A stretch of DNA of 8,804 nucleotides from DSAR01 sp034437315 (GCA_034437315.1 DAOTUC010000045.1:1-8804), one strand, 5' to 3'; positions 1 through 5,736 are shown, numbered from the stretch's first letter. Made by a program: numbers and translations. The notes: a model not told the origin generated them from the sequence alone.

Positions 1-1
1 T

Positions 2-730
2 GCGGCGCTGATTGCGGCGCTGACACAGACCCCCGGAGGTTGCGCGATTACCTCGGCCAACATTGCCTGCGGGTATCACGCCGGTGATCCCCTGGTCATG
101 GATCGAACGGTGCGCCTGGCGGCCCAGCACGGGGTGGGGATTGGCGCCCATCCCGGTTTCCCCGATTTGCGGGGCTTCGGCCGGCGCGCCATGCAACTCA
201 CGAGCGACGAAATCGAGAATGACGTATTATATCAAGTGGGCGCGCTGGCGGCGTTCGCCCGCTCGGTCTGCGCGTCCCTATCCCACGTCAAGCCCCACGG
301 CGCGCTCTACAACATGGCGGCCCAGGATCTGGAAATGGCGCGGGCGGTCGCCCGGGGCGTGGCGCGGGCAGGTTCGGCGCTGATTTTGGTGGGCCTGCCC
401 GGTTCCGCCCTGATCGACGCCGGCCGGGCGATGGGGTTGCGCGTGGCGCGGGAGGGGTTTGCCGACCGGGCTTACAACGCCGATGGGACGCTGCGCTCGC
501 GCCGGTTGCCGGGGGCCGTGATCGAGACGCCGGAGGCGGCCGCCGAGCAGGCGCTCCGCATGGCGCGCGACGGCGTCGTCACGGCCTACACCGGCGAGGA
601 GATCGCGCTACAGGTCGATACCATCTGCGTCCACGGCGATACGCCCACGGCCGTCGACATCGTGCGGGCGATCCGGCGGCGCTTGGCGGAAGCCGACGTC
701 GTGCTCGCGCCGATGGGGGCGTTTGTCTGA
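2..730 (+). CDS. pxpA: 5-oxoprolinase subunit A (LamB/YcsF family), 5' end outside window
   Basis: This is the PxpA component of the PxpABC ATP-dependent 5-oxoprolinase, which opens 5-oxoproline (pyroglutamate) to glutamate in the cytosol. The frame is open from base 2 to TGA at 728-730, giving 242 visible residues. Family hallmarks appear in order: TSANIACGYHAGDP (fragment residues 17-30), GAHPGFPDLRGFGRR, VKPHGALYN, a RAYNADGTLRSRR segment, and CVHGDTPTA near the C-terminus. The N-terminal DLNCDLGE-type motif is missing because the gene begins upstream; about 15-20 residues are probably lost by comparison with the usual length near 250. ATG at 98 lies inside conserved sequence, after the ANIACG block, so it is not the start. 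The stop is 11 bases before the pxpB start, which indicates cotranscription. Family identification is firm; substrate is taken from the family. Confidence 0.95.
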   Translation, partial: AALIAALTQTPGGCAITSANIACGYHAGDPLVMDRTVRLAAQHGVGIGAHPGFPDLRGFGRRAMQLTSDEIENDVLYQVGALAAFARSVCASLSHVKPHGALYNMAAQDLEMARAVARGVARAGSALILVGLPGSALIDAGRAMGLRVAREGFADRAYNADGTLRSRRLPGAVIETPEAAAEQALRMARDGVVTAYTGEEIALQVDTICVHGDTPTAVDIVRAIRRRLAEADVVLAPMGAFV

Positions 731-741
731 ATGGACCCTCG

Positions 742-1410
742 GTGATCCGCCGTATTCTGGCGGCGGGCGACTCGGCCTTGCTCGTGGAACTGGGGGAGGC
801 GATCGAGCCGGCGATCAACCGGCAGGTGCATGCGCTGGCCCGGGCCCTGGAGCAGCAGGCGTTTCCCGGCCTGGGGGAGATCGTTCCCGGTTACTGCTCG
901 CTGCTCGTTCATTACGGCCCGCTTGAACAGAATTATGCTGAGGTCGAGGTCTTTGTCTCGGAGACAGCGCGTCGATGTGACGTGTCTCATTTACCGGAGC
1001 CTCAAACGGTGGAGATCCCGACAGTGTACGGTGGAACGTATGGCCCGGACATCGCGTTCGTGGCCGCGCACAATGGCCTCTCGGTCGATGACGTGATAGC
1101 GCGCCACAGCGGGACGACGTATACTGTCTACATGCTGGGTTTCGCGCCGGGGTTTGCCTATCTCGGCGGGCTGCCGGAGGAACTGGTCACCCCTCGCCTG
1201 TCGACGCCGCGCCAGGCCGTGCCGGCGGGCTCGGTGGGGATCGCGGGCGCGCAGACCGGCGTCTACCCGATTGAGACGCCTGGCGGCTGGCGCCTGATCG
1301 GCCGGACGCCGGTCGCCCTGTTCGATCCCGCAGCCGATCCCCCGACGCGCCTGCGGCCCGGCGACCAGGTCCGGTTCGCGCCCATCTCGCCGGGGACGTT
1401 TGGCGTTTGA
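742..1410 (+). CDS. pxpB: 5-oxoprolinase subunit B (KipI / allophanate hydrolase subunit 1 family)
   Basis: This 222-residue protein is PxpB, which pairs with PxpC as the ATP-using half of 5-oxoprolinase; the fold is shared with the carboxyltransferase region of urea amidolyase. Diagnostic blocks are GFAPGFAYLGGLP (residues 133-145), TPRQAVPAGSVGIAG (155-169), QTGVYPIETPGGWRLIGRTP (171-190) and a late LRPGDQVRF. The length matches the usual 215-230. The start is GTG at 742; the only nearby ATG (731) is out of frame and meets a stop after four codons. The gene follows pxpA by 11 bases. Unlike most pxp operons, pxpC does not follow directly: about 450 bases of repeats intervene. An annotation as KipI (sporulation kinase inhibitor) would be a family-name carry-over. 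Confidence 0.94.
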   Translation: MIRRILAAGDSALLVELGEAIEPAINRQVHALARALEQQAFPGLGEIVPGYCSLLVHYGPLEQNYAEVEVFVSETARRCDVSHLPEPQTVEIPTVYGGTYGPDIAFVAAHNGLSVDDVIARHSGTTYTVYMLGFAPGFAYLGGLPEELVTPRLSTPRQAVPAGSVGIAGAQTGVYPIETPGGWRLIGRTPVALFDPAADPPTRLRPGDQVRFAPISPGTFGV

Positions 1411-1462
1411 ATTGGGGTGTATGCGTTTCAAATGAGTTGGAACAGGTTCGTAGTAGGCGCAA
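1411..1462 (+). repeat. leader of a dispersed repeat, with a partial palindrome arm
   Basis: Directly after the pxpB stop comes ATTGGGGTGT, ATGC, then GTTTCAAATG. About a dozen bases later comes a partial palindrome arm, GTTCGTAGTAGGCG (1446-1459), which repeats 17 bases on as the start of the first full palindrome (1463). The same leader without the ATGC recurs after the last gene, at 8613-8631, and is again followed by GTTCGTAGTA. The leader therefore seems to belong to the dispersed element rather than to the pxp operon. Confidence 0.6.
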
Positions 1463-1515
1463 GTTCGTAGTAGGCGTTTCAGCGCCGTGGGAGCGCTAAA
1501 GCGCTTACTACGAAC
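1463..1515. repeat. palindrome copy 1 (23-bp arms, 7-bp loop)
   Basis: The left arm (1463-1485) starts GTTCGTAGTAGGCG and the right arm (1493-1515) ends CTTACTACGAAC, with loop CGTGGGA. The arms pair with three mismatches, giving a strong DNA or RNA hairpin. No T-run follows, so it does not look like a classic intrinsic terminator. Confidence 0.9.
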
Positions 1516-1543
1516 GTTGGTCTATCAGTTTTGGGGATGAGCG

Positions 1544-1576
1544 GTGGGTTTTGAGGTGTTGGACGGCGGTTTGTAG
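1544..1576 (+). other. decoy mini-ORF 1 (10 codons) copied from the pxpC start
   Basis: GTG is preceded by GGGGATGAGCG, as at the real pxpC start. It encodes MGFEVLDGGL and then stops at TAG in the next palindrome. The real PxpC begins with the same ten residues. Translation of the mini-ORF is inferred only from its intact initiation signal. Confidence 0.7.
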
Positions 1577-1621
1577 TAGGCGTTTCAGCGCCGTGTGAGC
1601 ACTAAAGCGCTTACTACGAAC
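1569..1621. repeat. palindrome copy 2
   Basis: This 53-bp copy starts GTTTGTAGTA and ends TACTACGAAC. Compared with copy 1 it carries T for C near the left end, a GTGTGAG loop variant, and one substitution at the inner end of the right arm (GCACT for GCGCT). It opens by supplying the last codon and stop of mini-ORF 1. Confidence 0.9.
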
Positions 1622-1648
1622 GTTGGTCTATCAGAGTTAGGATGAGCG

Positions 1649-1681
1649 GTGGGTTTTGAGGTGTTGGACGGCGGTTCGTAG
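1649..1681 (+). other. decoy mini-ORF 2 (10 codons) copied from the pxpC start
   Basis: GTG GGT TTT GAG and following codons encode MGFEVLDGGS and end at TAG (1679-1681) in palindrome copy 3. The upstream Shine-Dalgarno-like sequence is TTAGGATGAGCG, slightly different from the other copies. Confidence 0.7.
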
Positions 1682-1726
1682 TAGGCGCTTCAGCGCCGTG
1701 GGAGCGCTAAAGCGCTTACTACGAAC
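1674..1726. repeat. palindrome copy 3
   Basis: This 53-bp copy has GTTCGTAGTA at the left, GCGCTTCAGCGC in the left arm, and a right arm ending TACTACGAAC. The inner arm pairing has one mismatch. Confidence 0.9.
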
Positions 1727-1753
1727 GTTGGTCTATCAGTTGGGGGATGAGCG

Positions 1754-1786
1754 GTGGGTTTTGAGGTATTGGACGGCGGTTTGTAG
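1754..1786 (+). other. decoy mini-ORF 3 (10 codons) copied from the pxpC start
   Basis: GTG is preceded by GGGGGATGAGCG. It encodes MGFEVLDGGL, with a synonymous GTA for the second valine codon, and stops at TAG (1784-1786) in palindrome copy 4. Confidence 0.7.
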
Positions 1787-1831
1787 TAGGCGCTTCAGCG
1801 CCGTGTGAGCGCTGAAGCGCTTACTACGAAC
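1779..1831. repeat. palindrome copy 4, best-paired
   Basis: In this copy the inner arms GCGCTTCAGCGC and GCGCTGAAGCGC pair perfectly. Relative to copy 3, the right arm carries a change (CTAAA to CTGAA) that restores full pairing. It sits immediately before the spacer and Shine-Dalgarno of the true pxpC start. Confidence 0.9.
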
Positions 1832-1857
1832 GTTGGTCTATCAGTTGGGGATGAGCG

Positions 1858-2820
1858 GTGGGTTTTGAGGTGTTGGACGGGGGGCTCTCGACGACGGTCC
1901 AGGACCTGGGGCGATACGGTTACGAACGCTTCGGCGTCCCGGTCGCCGGCGCGATGGACCCGTTCGCGCTGCGGGCGGCCAACCGCCTGGTGGGGAATCC
2001 GCCCGGCGCGGCGGCCCTGGAGATCACCGTCTCCGGCCCGCGCCTGCGGGTGACGGAGAAATGCCTGATCGCCGTGACCGGCGCTGACCTGGGATTGCGG
2101 GTGCGCGGGAGGTCGTTGCCTTCCTGGATGGCGGTCTTCGTGCGCCGGGGCTGGGAGATCGAGTTTGACGGCCGCCGGAGCGGCTGCCGGGCGTACCTGG
2201 CGGTCGCCGGCGGGGTCGACGCGCCGCCGATAATGGGCTCCCGTTCGACGTACCTGCGGGGCGGGTGGGGCGGGTTCGAGGGACGGCCCCTGGCTCGGGG
2301 CGACGTGCTTGATTTCGGTCTCGATTCCACTGCGGTTGATCTCGCGGGGCGGGCCGGGCGTTCGTTCCCGACCGAGCACGCGCCACCCTACAGCGACCGG
2401 CCCGAGATTCGCGTCGTGCTGGGGCCCCAGTGTCCCCAGGACGCTTCTGGCGGCGATCACTTCACCGAGCGGGGCGTGGCGACGTTTCTTTCGAGCGCGT
2501 ACTCGGTCGGCCCGGCATCGGACCGGATGGGGTACCGGCTGGTCGGTCCCCCGGTCGAGCACCGAGGCAGCGGCGAGATCATCTCCGAGGGTGTGCCGCT
2601 GGGCGCGGTGCAGGCGCCGCCCGACGGCCAGCCGATCGTGATGATGGCTGACCGCCAGACGACGGGCGGTTATCCCAAGATCGCCGTCGTCATCGGGGCC
2701 GATTTGCCTCTGCTGGCCCAGTGCTTGCCGGGGCAGAGCGAGGTCCGGTTCCGCGCGGTCAGCGTCGAAGAGGCGCAGCGGGCTTACCGGAAGATGATGG
2801 CTGTGTTTTATCACGAATGA
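1858..2820 (+). CDS. pxpC: 5-oxoprolinase subunit C (KipA / allophanate hydrolase subunit 2 family)
   Basis: This 320-residue protein is PxpC, partner of PxpB in ATP-dependent 5-oxoproline hydrolysis; databases often label the family 'biotin-dependent carboxyltransferase'. Conserved blocks are VQDLGRYGYERFGVPVAGAM (14-33) with DPFALRAANRLVGN after it, GSRSTYLRGGWGGFEGRPL (127-145), SDRMGYRL (221-228), GEIISEGVPLGAVQAPPDGQ (239-258) and DRQTTGGYPKIA (265-276). Length is normal for the family. The start is GTG at 1858, six bases after GGGGA (1847-1851); the ATG at 1851 is out of frame and stops within six codons. The start region is the last copy of a tandem array whose first three copies are truncated decoys, so expression may be affected. 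The C-terminus (...YHE) and stop lie in a CACGAATGA microrepeat. Confidence 0.95.
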   Translation: MGFEVLDGGLSTTVQDLGRYGYERFGVPVAGAMDPFALRAANRLVGNPPGAAALEITVSGPRLRVTEKCLIAVTGADLGLRVRGRSLPSWMAVFVRRGWEIEFDGRRSGCRAYLAVAGGVDAPPIMGSRSTYLRGGWGGFEGRPLARGDVLDFGLDSTAVDLAGRAGRSFPTEHAPPYSDRPEIRVVLGPQCPQDASGGDHFTERGVATFLSSAYSVGPASDRMGYRLVGPPVEHRGSGEIISEGVPLGAVQAPPDGQPIVMMADRQTTGGYPKIAVVIGADLPLLAQCLPGQSEVRFRAVSVEEAQRAYRKMMAVFYHE

Positions 2821-2856
2821 AACGACATCACGAATGACACGAATAAACGAATTGAA
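2812..2856 (+). repeat. CACGAAT microrepeat overlapping the pxpC stop
   Basis: CACGAATGA occurs at 2812-2820 and 2829-2837, CACGAATAA at 2838-2846, then the degenerate ACGAATTGA and GAATGAATT. The first copy encodes the last sense codons and the TGA of pxpC. It is a short degenerate repeat of unknown role. Confidence 0.75.
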
Positions 2857-2872
2857 TGAATTTACGTCAATC

Positions 2873-2885
2873 AGGAGGAAAGGAG
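2873..2885 (+). promoter_or_regulatory. double Shine-Dalgarno fixing the start of the 12S-like gene
   Basis: AGGAGG (2873-2878) and AGGAG (2881-2885) precede ATG at 2892, with a six-base gap from the second. The in-frame ATG at 2856 lies upstream of these sites, has no ribosome-binding site of its own and would add 12 nonconserved residues, so 2892 is preferred. Confidence 0.8.
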
Positions 2886-2891
2886 TCCAAA

Positions 2892-4442
2892 ATGGGCGAA
2901 GACCCTGCAATTGAGAGACTGCATGAGATGCGCGAGCGCGCTCGCCAGGGCGGCGGGCAGGAGCGGATCGAGCGCCAGCACGCCAAGGGCAAGATGACGG
3001 CCCGGGAACGGATCGAGGCGCTGCTCGACCCCGGCACGTTCCGCGAGATCGACGCTTTCGTCACTCACCGGGCCACCGGTTTCGGGGTGGAGGAACAGAA
3101 GTATCTGGGGGATAGCGTCGTCACCGGTTGGGGGGAGATCGACGGTCGCCATGTGTACGTGTTCTCCCAGGATTTCACCGTCTTTGGGGGCAGCCTCTCC
3201 GAGGCCCACGCCGAGAAGGTGTGCAAGATTATGGACCTGGCGCTGAAGAACGGCGCGCCCGTCATCGGCCTGAACGATTCCGGTGGGGCGCGCATCCAGG
3301 AGGGGGTCGTCTCGCTGGCGGGATATGCGTACATTTTCTTGCGAAACGTCCTGGCCTCCGGCGTCGTCCCGCAGATCTCGGCCATCCTGGGGCCGTGCGC
3401 CGGCGGCGCGGTCTATTCGCCGGCGATGACCGACTTCATCCTGATGACGAAGGACACCAGCCACATGTTCATCACCGGCCCCGAGGTCGTCAAGGCGGTC
3501 ACGCGCGAGGACGTGACGTTCGAGGAACTGGGCGGCGCGATGGCCCACGCTTCCAAGAGCGGCGTCGCCCATTTCGCGGCCGAAAACGAGGCGCATTGCC
3601 TGGGCGTGTTGCGCCAACTCGTCAGCTACATCCCCCAGAACAACCTGGAGGAGCCGCCCTTCGCGCCCACGGCGGATCCGGAAGATCGGATGGACGAGGC
3701 ATTGAAGTCTATCGTCCCGGACAATCCCAACAAGCCCTACGATATGAAAGACATCATCCGGCGCGTGGTGGACGACGGGCAGTTCCTGGAAGTGCACGAG
3801 CATTGGGCGCAGAACATCGTCGTGGGCTTCGCCCGGCTGGGCGGTTACTCGGTGGGCATCGTGGCCCAGCAACCGATGATCCTGGCCGGCGTGTTGGACA
3901 TCGACGCCTCCCGGAAAGCGGGGCGCTTCGTGCGTTTCTGCGACGCCTTCAACATTCCCATCGTGACCTTCGTCGACGTGCCCGGCTTCCTGCCGGGGGT
4001 GGAGCAGGAACACGGCGGGATCATCCTCAACGGGGCCAAGCTGCTGTACGCCTATTGCGAGGCCACGGTGCCCAAGATCACCATCATCACTCGCAAGGCG
4101 TACGGTGGGGCCTACGACGTGATGAGTTCCAAGCACATCCGCGGCGACATTTCCTACGCCTGGCCCGCGGCCGAGATCGCCGTGATGGGGCCGGAGGGGG
4201 CGGTCAACATCATCTTCCGCAAGGAGATCGCCGCCGCCGAGGACCCCGACGCCACGCGAGAACGGCTGGTGGAGGCCTACCGGGAGCAGTTCGCCAACCC
4301 TTACGTCGCCGCCGCGCGAGGTTACGTGGACGACGTGATCGAGCCGCAGGAGACGCGCCCGCGCCTGATCGAGGCCTTGAAGATGCTGCGTAACAAGCGG
4401 GACGCCAATCCGCCCAAGAAGCACGGCAACATTCCATTATGA
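2892..4442 (+). CDS. acyl-CoA carboxyltransferase, 12S / MmdA / PccB type
   Basis: This 516-residue cytosolic crotonase-fold carboxyltransferase should move the carboxyl group between biotin and an acyl-CoA, most likely propionyl-/methylmalonyl-CoA. Visible landmarks are the N-terminal GGGQERIERQHAKGKMTARE (20-39), FSQDFTVFGGS (91-101), first oxyanion loop DSGGARIQEG (129-138), GPCAGGAVYSPA (167-178), second oxyanion loop RKAYGGAYDVM (401-411) and AWPAAEIAVMG (423-433). D419 in RGDISYAWP matches the Asp associated with propionyl-CoA preference in PccB-type enzymes. The C-terminus PPKKHGNIPL closely resembles the end of the Propionibacterium transcarboxylase 12S subunit. With the 5S-like and biotin-carrier genes downstream, a transcarboxylase role fits best. 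Alternatives are the beta subunit of propionyl-CoA carboxylase, if a biotin carboxylase is encoded elsewhere, or methylmalonyl-CoA decarboxylase alpha. Confidence 0.93.
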   Translation: MGEDPAIERLHEMRERARQGGGQERIERQHAKGKMTARERIEALLDPGTFREIDAFVTHRATGFGVEEQKYLGDSVVTGWGEIDGRHVYVFSQDFTVFGGSLSEAHAEKVCKIMDLALKNGAPVIGLNDSGGARIQEGVVSLAGYAYIFLRNVLASGVVPQISAILGPCAGGAVYSPAMTDFILMTKDTSHMFITGPEVVKAVTREDVTFEELGGAMAHASKSGVAHFAAENEAHCLGVLRQLVSYIPQNNLEEPPFAPTADPEDRMDEALKSIVPDNPNKPYDMKDIIRRVVDDGQFLEVHEHWAQNIVVGFARLGGYSVGIVAQQPMILAGVLDIDASRKAGRFVRFCDAFNIPIVTFVDVPGFLPGVEQEHGGIILNGAKLLYAYCEATVPKITIITRKAYGGAYDVMSSKHIRGDISYAWPAAEIAVMGPEGAVNIIFRKEIAAAEDPDATRERLVEAYREQFANPYVAAARGYVDDVIEPQETRPRLIEALKMLRNKRDANPPKKHGNIPL

Positions 4443-4463
4443 GTGTATGAGTGGAGGTCTTAG

Positions 4464-4778
4464 ATGCCGCTAATAGAGTTTACGCAAGAGACAATGCCCG
4501 AAACTCGTGAAGAGCTTTCACGTCTATTGGAGGAAGCACAGCGCGATGGGAATCCTCTAGACGATCTTCTGGCTTTGAATCGGCAATTGCTTTCTTTCGA
4601 ACGGCAATATGATATGTCGTCGGTTGAGTTTTACACCAGGTACAAGCGCGGCGAGATGGGAGATGACCTGAATTTCGTTCGATGGGCCGGTCGTTATCGT
4701 CTGTATTGTGAACTCAAAGAGGAGATCGAAAAGGGACTAACAATGGTGCTGACTGAACGGGCGATGGCATCCGTATGA
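4464..4778 (+). CDS. tumA: TumA-type antitoxin of a TumE/TumA toxin-antitoxin pair
   Basis: This small soluble protein of 104 residues is mostly predicted helix. The C-terminal half, SSVEFYTRYKRGEMGDDL (52-69) followed by a Trp-containing helix and CELKEEIE, resembles the conserved block of short antitoxin-like proteins encoded just upstream of TumE (DUF6516) toxins. GGAGGT at 4453-4458 sits five bases before the ATG. Its stop overlaps the next start as ATGA (4775-4778), which is typical of toxin-antitoxin translational coupling. The toxin that follows is broken, so this appears to be an orphan antitoxin. Base use is visibly more AT-rich than the flanking carboxylase genes, consistent with transfer. 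The name rests on remembered family resemblance plus gene order. Confidence 0.65.
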   Translation: MPLIEFTQETMPETREELSRLLEEAQRDGNPLDDLLALNRQLLSFERQYDMSSVEFYTRYKRGEMGDDLNFVRWAGRYRLYCELKEEIEKGLTMVLTERAMASV

Positions 4779-5018
4779 GGCTAAGGCGATATCTGGAAAG
4801 ATTACGCGACACGATTGACTCACGTCAAGAGATTTATGTAGAGCATCTTGGTATTGAAGAAGTTCTGGCTGACCATTTAGGCGCTATTCGTGGAAGGCTT
4901 CGTTTCTACGATGGATCCCTACCATATGCACGTTGAGGGACAGGTAGATGCCGCTGAACCGCCTGATCTGAGTGACGTATTGCGCAGGATTGACGAGTTG
5001 CTCTATCCAACTGCTTAA
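4775..5018 (+). pseudogene. tumE: TumE-type toxin, broken by internal deletion and frameshift
   Basis: Two frames carry the two ends of one family. From ATG 4775 a 53-codon ORF begins MRLRRYLERLRDTID and reaches IRGRLRFYDGSL (38-49), the usual N-terminal half of TumE/DUF6516 toxins, then stops at 4934-4936. In a different frame, from about 4917 to TAA 5016-5018, the sequence reads PYHMHVEGQVDAAEPP then LSDVLRRIDELLYPTA, the usual C-terminal end. The central part, normally with a YRYHYQ-like and an APHH-like motif, is absent. From memory of members near 115-125 residues, about 35-45 residues are missing and the frame is shifted. The toxin should therefore be inactive. Confidence 0.72.
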
Positions 5019-5109
5019 GAAGTGTGCGCTCAGGGCGATCGCGCGCTGGACAAGAGGTCTGATGAGCAGAAGGCTGGCGATGGAGCGACCAAGAACTAAC
5101 AGGAGAAAA

Positions 5110-5433
5110 ATGATGGCAGAGGTAAAGAGAATGTTGAGCGAGGCGGCCCAAGATCTGACACAGCCCTTCAAACACGTGGTCTTGGGGCAGGTAGACGATT
5201 ACTGCGTCTACCTGACGCGCATCGAGGGGGCTTACCTCTTTCACCAACATCTCAAGGACGAGATGTACCTGGTGCTGGAGGGGGAGATCGGTGTGGATTA
5301 CGACGACGGCGCCAGCGTGACCGTGGGCCAGGGGGAGAGCCTGGTCGTGCGCGGGGGGGAGAGACATCGCTCCCGTTCGGCGGATGGGGCGCTGGTGTTG
5401 ATGTTCAAATCGCGAGAGATGTTCGCGGAGTAG
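5110..5433 (+). CDS. small single-domain cupin protein
   Basis: This 107-residue protein is one cupin barrel. Motif 1 is H45-x-H47-xxx-E51 followed by GEIGVDY (FHQHLKDEMYLVLEGE). Motif 2 is GQGESLVVRGGERH, with H86 as the fourth metal ligand, so all four metal-binding residues are present; the usual Pro and Asn of motif 2 are replaced by Arg and Ser. AGGAG (5101-5105) precedes ATGATG; translation may begin at 5110 or 5113. The frame is open upstream to 4972, but that part lies in toxin remnant and has no ribosome-binding site. Base use resembles the carboxylase genes rather than the toxin-antitoxin genes, so it may be native to the operon. The TAG stop is the first three bases of the downstream repeat cassette. 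Enzymatic or regulatory role cannot be told. Confidence 0.82.
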   Translation: MMAEVKRMLSEAAQDLTQPFKHVVLGQVDDYCVYLTRIEGAYLFHQHLKDEMYLVLEGEIGVDYDDGASVTVGQGESLVVRGGERHRSRSADGALVLMFKSREMFAE

Positions 5434-5550
5434 AACACGGATTGAGGGGATTAACAGATTGGCTCTTTGAGAGCGAGGGTGAGTTTGACTGGCGTGGATG
5501 AAAGACTGTTCAAGATTGGAGAATCCGAAAATCCCTTGGATCTGTGTTCT
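5431..5550. repeat. palindromic repeat unit 1 (long form)
   Basis: The unit starts TAGAACACGGATTGAGGGGA and ends with AATCCGAAAATCCC, TTGGATC and TGTGTTCT, an imperfect inverted copy of the start. Its centre (about 5461-5520) is about 35-40 bases longer than in units 2 and 3. Its first three bases are the stop codon of the cupin gene. Confidence 0.85.
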
Positions 5551-5556
5551 GAATGA

Positions 5557-5635
5557 TAGAACACAGACAGATTGAGGGGATTGACAGATTGGCTCTCTGG
5601 GGACGAACAATCCGAAAATCCTGGATCTGTGTTCT
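5557..5635. repeat. palindromic repeat unit 2
   Basis: The unit runs from TAGAACACAGACAGATTGAG to GATCTGTGTTCT, with GGCTCTCTGGGGACGAAC at the centre. A GAATGA spacer separates it from units 1 and 3; CTGTGTTCT, GAATGAT, AGAACACAG forms a second hairpin across each junction. Confidence 0.85.
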
Positions 5636-5641
5636 GAATGA

Positions 5642-5723
5642 TAGAACACAGACAGATTGAGGGGATTAACAGATTGGCTCTCTGGGGACGAACAATCCGA
5701 AAATCCCCTAGATCCGTGTTCTA
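5642..5723. repeat. palindromic repeat unit 3
   Basis: This unit is almost identical to unit 2, which begins 85 bases upstream. It ends GATCCGTGTTCTA, 13 bases before the GxxExxY start codon. Its two ends form an imperfect inverted repeat of about 30 bases. Confidence 0.85.
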
Positions 5724-5736
5724 AAGTAGGAAAACA

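Larger units (their letters stand above)
1463..1880 (+). repeat. tandem array, 104-106 bp period, carrying four copies of the pxpC translation start
   Basis: Each unit is a 53-bp palindrome followed by GTTGGTCTATCAG, a short G-rich Shine-Dalgarno-like stretch, GATGAGCG, and GTG plus the first codons of pxpC through GACGG. GTTGGTCTATCAG begins at 1516, 1622, 1727 and 1832. The GTG codons are at 1544, 1649, 1754 and 1858. The last is the true pxpC start; the first three run back into a palindrome. Units differ by only a few substitutions and one-base indels, so the amplification looks recent or is kept homogeneous. The array is not CRISPR-like, because no variable spacers alternate with the repeats. 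Confidence 0.95.

Noticed and set aside
1463..1831. Palindromes as intrinsic terminators between pxpB and pxpC
   Set aside because: The stems are strong, but none is followed by a T-run, and the downstream gene depends on reading through or on an unseen promoter.
1463..1880. Possible CRISPR array
   Set aside because: The period is about 105 bp and the whole unit is conserved, including the pxpC start. There are no unique spacers and no cas genes.
2856..2891. ATG 2856 as start of the 12S-like gene
   Set aside because: It lies upstream of two good Shine-Dalgarno sequences and adds residues not expected in the family.
1795..2910. A 371-codon open frame on the minus strand opposite pxpC
   Set aside because: It is antisense to clear PxpC motifs and extends into repeats at both ends.
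2871..4424. A 517-codon open frame on the minus strand opposite the 12S-like gene
   Set aside because: It mirrors a highly conserved + strand gene in GC-rich sequence, where antisense stops are rare. Its translation shows no family motif.
4972..5109. Upstream extension of the cupin gene to ATG 4972
   Set aside because: The added 46 residues overlap the toxin remnant in another frame, show no cupin similarity and have no ribosome-binding site. AGGAG before 5110 marks the start.
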